DNA of 17,389 nt from assembly GCA_036517755.1 (NCBI GenBank), contig DATDUH010000037.1:1-17389 (forward strand), written 5' to 3'. The notes below the pieces were generated by a model. That model did no database searches, had not been told where the DNA came from, and worked only from the letters and a program-made list of their open reading frames with translations. Shown here in pieces: positions 13,540 through 17,389 of the stretch. The DNA comes from JACOXB01 sp036517755 (lineage in GTDB: Bacteria > Patescibacteriota > Minisyncoccia > UBA6257 > Colwellbacteraceae). Every line of letters starts with the position of its first letter. Position 1 is the first letter of the stretch. A program made the translations under genes and the position numbers.

Positions 13540-14853
13540 CTACGGGGCAGTTGTTGACTGGGTCCAGGTTGTGGTCGAACCGTCAAGGGGAATCGTTAGA
13601 TACGTTATAACCCCGGCGTTGTTAAAAGCGATAACAAGTTTATTGGCCTTGTTATAGATCGCAATCGAATCATTCGCATCAAGCTGGGTACTGGTTGCAT
13701 TTGCATCCTGCTCGTCCTGGATAATCCATCCCGAAGCCCCTTCAATATGAATCTTAGATTGGGGGGTGGCGGTGCCGATGCCGATACCTCCCCCATCGTC
13801 CAGAACTAATTGATTCGATACTCCGTCAACATTTATCGCCAGATCTCCGCTTGAAGTCGTCTGAAAATCGGCATAAACGGTCCCATCCGTTTGCGTAAGT
13901 CTTAATTGGGGGTTAGACGCATGCAGAACATCGAGGCTCCTATCAGGTCCCGTCGTCCCAATCCCAAAACCAGTGGAATTAAGTCGCATTTTCTCAGTGA
14001 AACTACTAGTGAAAACAGTAGTATCGGCAGCTATCTGCAGATCTTTATAGGCCGACGTACCCCTATTGACGGAGGCAATGAATCCCGAGGTGCCGTTGTG
14101 ACCTATTTCTAGGCCAGTGCCGCCCGTGGGAAACGCACTCCCCGTCACCTGAAGCCGTCCCGAAGCAACGGTTAAAACGCCAGTTGGACTAGTTGTGCCG
14201 ATGCCCACATTACCCGCCACGGTTAAGTCTCCCGAAAGTCTTCCGTTTTTCCACCTTAGATCAGGCGCGAGCTGGCCAACACTATAAGTGTTGTCAGTAT
14301 TCGGTAAAAGATCAGCATCAAAAGTGGCGGCTGACGCCCGAGCCACGGCTGACTGAAGACTCCGGCTAATGGCGAGCTGTGGATTGGAGGAATTATAGGT
14401 TAGGGTGACGTCAATCTGAACGGTAGCGTGAGCCCCGGCGATTTCATATTTGGTAAATCGCAAACTATTAATAACGACACGGCTCGTAGTCAAGGTTGCC
14501 TCCTGCCCCGCGCCTTGTTTTAGATAAACGCCGTTCGCATCAGACCGAATCACGGTTGGGTCAAGACTCGCGTCCGACATCCTTAACTTGATCGAGCAAA
14601 AAGTGGTGCAAGCTACGCCCTCATCGGTGCCCTCATAAACTTTCTCAATCAAACTCGATTGTCTCACCAGTCGCTCAACCGTGGTTAAAATAAGCGAAAG
14701 TTGCTGGTTAACTTCGGTGCTAGCCTTCTCCTGGGTTTGGGTTTTAGTTCCCACTACCAAAATCCCGGTCAGAACTCCCGTTACTACGGCGAAGATGCCA
14801 GCATAAACTAAAAGCTCAACCAGCGAGAACCCTAGACGAGATTTCATCATCAT
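13540..14853 (-). CDS. prepilin fused to tail-fibre/adhesin-like repeats
   Basis: A 437-aa protein in two parts. Residues 1-175 form a PilW/GspJ-like prepilin: leader MMMKSRLG, cleavage predicted after Gly8, then FSLVELLVYAGIFAVVTGVL with Glu at +5, followed by LILTTVERLVRQSS and a Cys82/Cys86 pair. Residues 176-437 are unlike any pilin. They start with LPNTDNTYSVGQLAPDLRWK and hold three GIGT-P units (GNVGIGTTSP at 214-223, GFGIGTTGP at 295-303, GIGIGTATP at 356-364), each followed by a short beta-rich stretch. This architecture is known from phage tail fibres and bacterial surface proteins, often ahead of a chaperone of endosialidase (S74), which is absent here. The end is Thr/Ser rich (LDGSTTTWTQSTTAP). 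The natural reading is a minor pilin that displays a beta-fibre adhesin. It heads the pilus run; three ATGs in tandem begin the ORF, and the third (14847) fits a leaderless transcript. Confidence 0.85.
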   Translation of the reverse strand: MMMKSRLGFSLVELLVYAGIFAVVTGVLTGILVVGTKTQTQEKASTEVNQQLSLILTTVERLVRQSSLIEKVYEGTDEGVACTTFCSIKLRMSDASLDPTVIRSDANGVYLKQGAGQEATLTTSRVVINSLRFTKYEIAGAHATVQIDVTLTYNSSNPQLAISRSLQSAVARASAATFDADLLPNTDNTYSVGQLAPDLRWKNGRLSGDLTVAGNVGIGTTSPTGVLTVASGRLQVTGSAFPTGGTGLEIGHNGTSGFIASVNRGTSAYKDLQIAADTTVFTSSFTEKMRLNSTGFGIGTTGPDRSLDVLHASNPQLRLTQTDGTVYADFQTTSSGDLAINVDGVSNQLVLDDGGGIGIGTATPQSKIHIEGASGWIIQDEQDANATSTQLDANDSIAIYNKANKLVIAFNNAGVITYLTIPLDGSTTTWTQSTTAP

Positions 14854-14855
14854 TT

Positions 14856-14864
14856 ATTATAACA
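14856..14864 (-). promoter_or_regulatory. extended -10 promoter of the pilus run, leaderless
   Basis: The minus strand reads TGTTATAAT, a perfect extended -10. The expected transcription start is about 14849, inside the triplet of ATG codons (14853, 14850, 14847), so the ORF would begin at or next to the mRNA end. No good -35 is present (AGTCTG/GTCTGG region). Confidence 0.6.
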
Positions 14865-14897
14865 AATTCCCGTTCTGGCCAGACTATCTACGATGAT

Positions 14898-15605
14898 GTG
14901 TTATATTGGGTTAAATTGACCTCAAAAATCTGGGTTTCTATCCTTGACGTTCTTTTCCCATCGATCTGTCTGGGATGCAGAACCCACCTAGATGAGAGAT
15001 ATAAATCTGCCTTGCTCTGCGAGGATTGTCTGGAAAAAATTCCGATTTATAAAACAGTCTTCCGGACGGAAAAGGGCCTGCTGCTTTTTGCGGCTACCTC
15101 TTACGCGGATAAAACAGCTAAGGAATTAGTCCATTACTTTAAATACAAGAGTTTCCTCGCTGCCCAAAAACCAATTAGAGAACTCGTCTTGAAATACTTG
15201 AATAATTTTCAAGACAATCGAATGAACTCGCCTGCTCTCGTCGTGCCGATCCCCCTCCATAAAAGTCGGTTTAAGGAACGCGGCTTCAACCAAGCCGAGG
15301 TTTTATCAGAGATAATCGGCGGCTGCCTCAATCTTCCGGTCGAAACAAGGCTTCTAACCAAAATAAAAAGAACTAGAGACCAGACTGAGCTGAAAGATTA
15401 CGACGAACGGAAGAGAAATGTAAGAAACAGTTTTGTCTTACATACGGAAGTGCTGGAACCATTAAAACAGTCTGGAATCGAAAAAATAATCTTAGTTGAC
15501 GATGTCTACACCTCCGGCGCCACTATCCATGAAGCAGTTAAACTTCTCCATCGGGCCGGATTAAAAGACATCACCGTTTTCGTCTTCGCTAAGGCCGGAC
15601 AATAA
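14898..15605 (+). CDS. comF: ComF/GntX-family phosphoribosyltransferase-like competence protein
   Basis: ComF-family proteins join a zinc finger to a type I phosphoribosyltransferase fold and are needed for natural transformation in several bacteria, acting on the cytoplasmic side of DNA import. In this 235-aa protein the N-terminus has DVLFPSICLGC with Cys24/27 and Cys41/44 as zinc ligands, then the family block VPIPLHKSRFKERGFNQAEVLS (116-137) and the PRPP-loop motif IILVDDVYTSGATI (197-210). The longest ORF starts at GTG 14898, with no Shine-Dalgarno. An in-frame TTG at 14916 sits two bases after the start of transcription predicted from an extended -10 (14899-14907) and may be the true start, giving 229 aa. 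It is divergent from the pilus run with a 44-nt gap. Confidence 0.92.
   Translation: MLYWVKLTSKIWVSILDVLFPSICLGCRTHLDERYKSALLCEDCLEKIPIYKTVFRTEKGLLLFAATSYADKTAKELVHYFKYKSFLAAQKPIRELVLKYLNNFQDNRMNSPALVVPIPLHKSRFKERGFNQAEVLSEIIGGCLNLPVETRLLTKIKRTRDQTELKDYDERKRNVRNSFVLHTEVLEPLKQSGIEKIILVDDVYTSGATIHEAVKLLHRAGLKDITVFVFAKAGQ
14899..14907 (+). promoter_or_regulatory. extended -10 promoter for comF
   Basis: The plus strand reads TGTTATATT (TGn plus TATATT, one mismatch from TATAAT). Transcription would begin near 14914, so the GTG at 14898 would not be on this transcript but the in-frame TTG at 14916 would be. With the opposite promoter at 14856-14864 this makes a compact divergent pair. Confidence 0.4.
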
Positions 15606-15616
15606 TCTTTCCGACA

Positions 15617-17389
15617 TTACCGGTTTGATTTTCTGAATAAAAGTTTTGTTATCTCGACCGCCGTGACGTTAATTACTCCGACTCCGACGACTCCCAAAAG
15701 CCAGGGCCAAGGCAGGGAGACTGTCCCTAGAAGATTTTGAAGCGAGGGCAAGTAAATAGCGGCTAAAGTTAAGAAAATCCCGATGGCCACGCCAGCTACT
15801 AAATAGTGATTGCTAAAGGGATTGTGCCTGAAAATGCCTTGCTCTAACGAGCGAATCGAAAAAACCAGAAAAAGAGTGTAAAGACTGAAGCTCGCAAAAA
15901 TAAAGGTCCTCACAATATCAAGCGGCAGGCCTTGACCAAGCAGAACGAAATAAAGAACAAAGAGCAAGGCGCTCGAAGCCGTACCGATCCCGAGGATCAG
16001 GAACCGCATCTCCCGATCAAGAAGCCTTTTCCGGAGATCGAACGGCCGACGTCTTAAATAATCACCACCGTCCTCAAAAGCCAGAGCCACGGCCGGAAAA
16101 CTATCCGAGAAAAAATTAACCCAAAGAATTTGAAGCGCATTCAAAGGCAAAGGCAAGCCCCAAACAAGCGCTCCGCCAATCAAAAACAGCTCGTCGAGAG
16201 AATCGGAGAGAAGATAAATAATTACTTTGCGGATATTGGTTAAAATCTTTCTCCCTTCGCCGACTGCCGCCACAATGGTTTTAAAATTATCATCTAAAAT
16301 AATGAGGTCAGACGCCGCTTGAGCGACATCGGTACCTGACCCAACGGCCACGCCAATATGGGCTGCCTTTAAGGCCGGGGCGTCATTTACCCCATCGCCG
16401 GTAACAGCCACTGTCTCCCCTTTTTCTTGGTATAGTTTTACTAATTTTAATTTCTGTTCCGGCGTCACCCGAGCAAAAATTTTTATTCTCGGCAAAATTT
16501 CCGCCAGTTCCTTATCGCTCGTCTTTTCTAATTCGCTTCCAGTGATAATCTCGTTCTTTTCCGCCTCTATCCCAACTTCCTGGGCAACCGATAGAGCCGT
16601 ACCCTTATGGTCGCCGGTAACAATCACGGTTTTAATCCCGGCCTGACGAGCCTCGGCAATTACTCCCCTCACCTCGGGACGAACCGGATCTCTGAAAGCT
16701 AGCAGCCCGACAAACTCAACCTTCTCGGCCTCTCTGAGAAGACCGAGAACCCGATGACCGGTAAAAGCCAGATTATCTACCTGGAGAATAAGATTTTCTT
16801 TTTCCGCTTCTCGAAGCTTAGCTCTTTCGATTAAATATTCCGGCGCCCCTAAATAAAGTTGAAATTTGTCTGAGCCGGATTTAACTTCGATGGCCGAGAA
16901 TTTATCGAGCGAATTAAATGGTTTTCGATTAACTATCTCGTTTTGGGAAAAAAGTTCTTCAAGAGATATGCCGGCCTTAGCCCCGGCCTTCACTAAAGCG
17001 GCATCAAGCGGTCGACCGATCACTCGCCACTCGTCAATCGAATCATCAGGATTCTCGACAATAACATCGGTAGTGAGGATGGCCATTCGTAAAACCTCCT
17101 CTCTTAAACGATGGCTGATCACTTCAACCAATTCCATTTTAGCTTGGGTTAAGGTCCCGGTCTTATCAGTCAAGATCAGAGTGGTACTGCCCAAAGCTTC
17201 AACCGCTAAAAGCTTTCTCACCACTCCTTTTTGTTTAGCCAAGCGCAAAACGCCAACAGCCAAAATTACAGTCAAGGCTACTGGCAAACCCTCGGGCACT
17301 GCCGAAACTGCCGCCGCTACCCCGATTAAAAACATTTCGTAGGGCCGATAACCGACTAAGAGCCCTGCTATAAAAAGAGCCGCCGTCAA
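15617..17389 (-). CDS. P2-type cation-transporting ATPase, 5' end cut by window edge
   Basis: The C-terminal 590 residues of a P-type ATPase, probably of the Ca2+/cation (P2) class. Numbered from the right edge: PEGLP in transmembrane helix 4 (32-36), the phosphorylation motif DKTGTLT (Asp75), nucleotide-domain KPFNSLDKFSA (156-166), FRDPVRPEV (232-240), TGDHKGTA (258-265) and the hinge TGDGVNDAPAL (330-340). Helix 6 reads LWVNFFSDSFPAVAL, with the Asn and Asp of a Ca2+-type site but Ser for Thr. The KGAPE motif that binds nucleotide reads LGAPE here (Leu180 for Lys). Six hydrophobic segments follow the hinge. The usual family length is near 900 aa, so roughly 300 residues, including the true start, are outside the window. 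It converges with comF 11 nt away, with no visible terminator. The transported ion cannot be settled. Confidence 0.93.
   Translation of the reverse strand: MTAALFIAGLLVGYRPYEMFLIGVAAAVSAVPEGLPVALTVILAVGVLRLAKQKGVVRKLLAVEALGSTTLILTDKTGTLTQAKMELVEVISHRLREEVLRMAILTTDVIVENPDDSIDEWRVIGRPLDAALVKAGAKAGISLEELFSQNEIVNRKPFNSLDKFSAIEVKSGSDKFQLYLGAPEYLIERAKLREAEKENLILQVDNLAFTGHRVLGLLREAEKVEFVGLLAFRDPVRPEVRGVIAEARQAGIKTVIVTGDHKGTALSVAQEVGIEAEKNEIITGSELEKTSDKELAEILPRIKIFARVTPEQKLKLVKLYQEKGETVAVTGDGVNDAPALKAAHIGVAVGSGTDVAQAASDLIILDDNFKTIVAAVGEGRKILTNIRKVIIYLLSDSLDELFLIGGALVWGLPLPLNALQILWVNFFSDSFPAVALAFEDGGDYLRRRPFDLRKRLLDREMRFLILGIGTASSALLFVLYFVLLGQGLPLDIVRTFIFASFSLYTLFLVFSIRSLEQGIFRHNPFSNHYLVAGVAIGIFLTLAAIYLPSLQNLLGTVSLPWPWLLGVVGVGVINVTAVEITKLLFRKSNR

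Noticed and set aside
15600..15625. Possible bidirectional terminator between comF and the ATPase
   Set aside because: The 11-nt gap has no inverted repeat with flanking T-runs that I can see.
16866..17342. Plus-strand ORF of 158 codons opposite the P-type ATPase
   Set aside because: It is antisense to strongly conserved ATPase motifs (DKTGTLT, PEGLP); the translation is Ser/Thr rich, as expected from reverse-frame reading.
1..17389. Recoded UGA or UAG codons, as in some candidate phyla
   Set aside because: TGA ends ligA and pilN, and TAG ends pilA, pilC and pilT at expected protein lengths, so the standard code fits.
1..17389. CRISPR array, tRNA, rRNA, riboswitch or transposase
   Set aside because: No regularly spaced repeats, cloverleaf-like or rRNA-like stretches, or transposase motifs were found; gaps are all 64 nt or shorter.

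Overview
The window looks like a gene-dense piece of a candidate-phyla-radiation (Patescibacteria) chromosome. This is an inference from gene content, not from a marker gene. The signs are a complete type IV pilus (T4P) cluster with no secretin (PilQ) or PilF/PilP lipoprotein, a tiny one-helix protein in the PilP slot, many small minor pilins, several mini-repeats inside genes, and surface-protein repeats of the GNVGIGT type. Genes end in TGA, TAG and TAA, so the standard bacterial code is in use. I see no rRNA, tRNA, CRISPR array or insertion sequence. No stretch above 300 bases lacks a gene; the longest non-coding gap is 64 nt (9183-9246).

Layout. Almost everything is on the minus strand and reads from 14853 down to 1. 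First comes a prepilin whose C-terminal half is built of phage-tail-fibre/adhesin repeats (13540-14853). Then follow pilM, pilN, pilO, a small PilP-like protein, pilB, pilT, pilC, the major pilin pilA, the prepilin peptidase pilD, and four overlapping minor-pilin genes whose order and features match gspH-I-J-K. The same run continues with only 11 nt of gap into ligA, gatC and gatA (gatA is cut by the left edge). On the plus strand, comF (about 14898-15605) starts divergently from the pilus run. It converges, with an 11-nt gap, on a P-type cation ATPase (15617-17389, minus) that is cut by the right edge.

How it works together. PilM-PilN-PilO and the small PilP-like protein would form the inner platform. 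PilC is the membrane base, PilB extends the fibre and PilT retracts it. PilD matures the prepilins, PilA is the shaft, and the H/I/J/K-like set would prime assembly and cap the tip. The repeat-bearing prepilin at the head of the run is the most unusual gene and could be a displayed adhesin. With ComF next door and PilT present, DNA uptake is a plausible function; attachment to a host cell is another.

Expression. Genes are mostly coupled by short gaps or overlaps, and Shine-Dalgarno motifs are weak. Four starts (the fusion prepilin, comF, pilM and pilA) have an extended -10 box (TGnTATAAT-like) so close to the start codon that the mRNA would be leaderless or nearly so. In three of these four genes this favours a start codon slightly downstream of the longest ORF.
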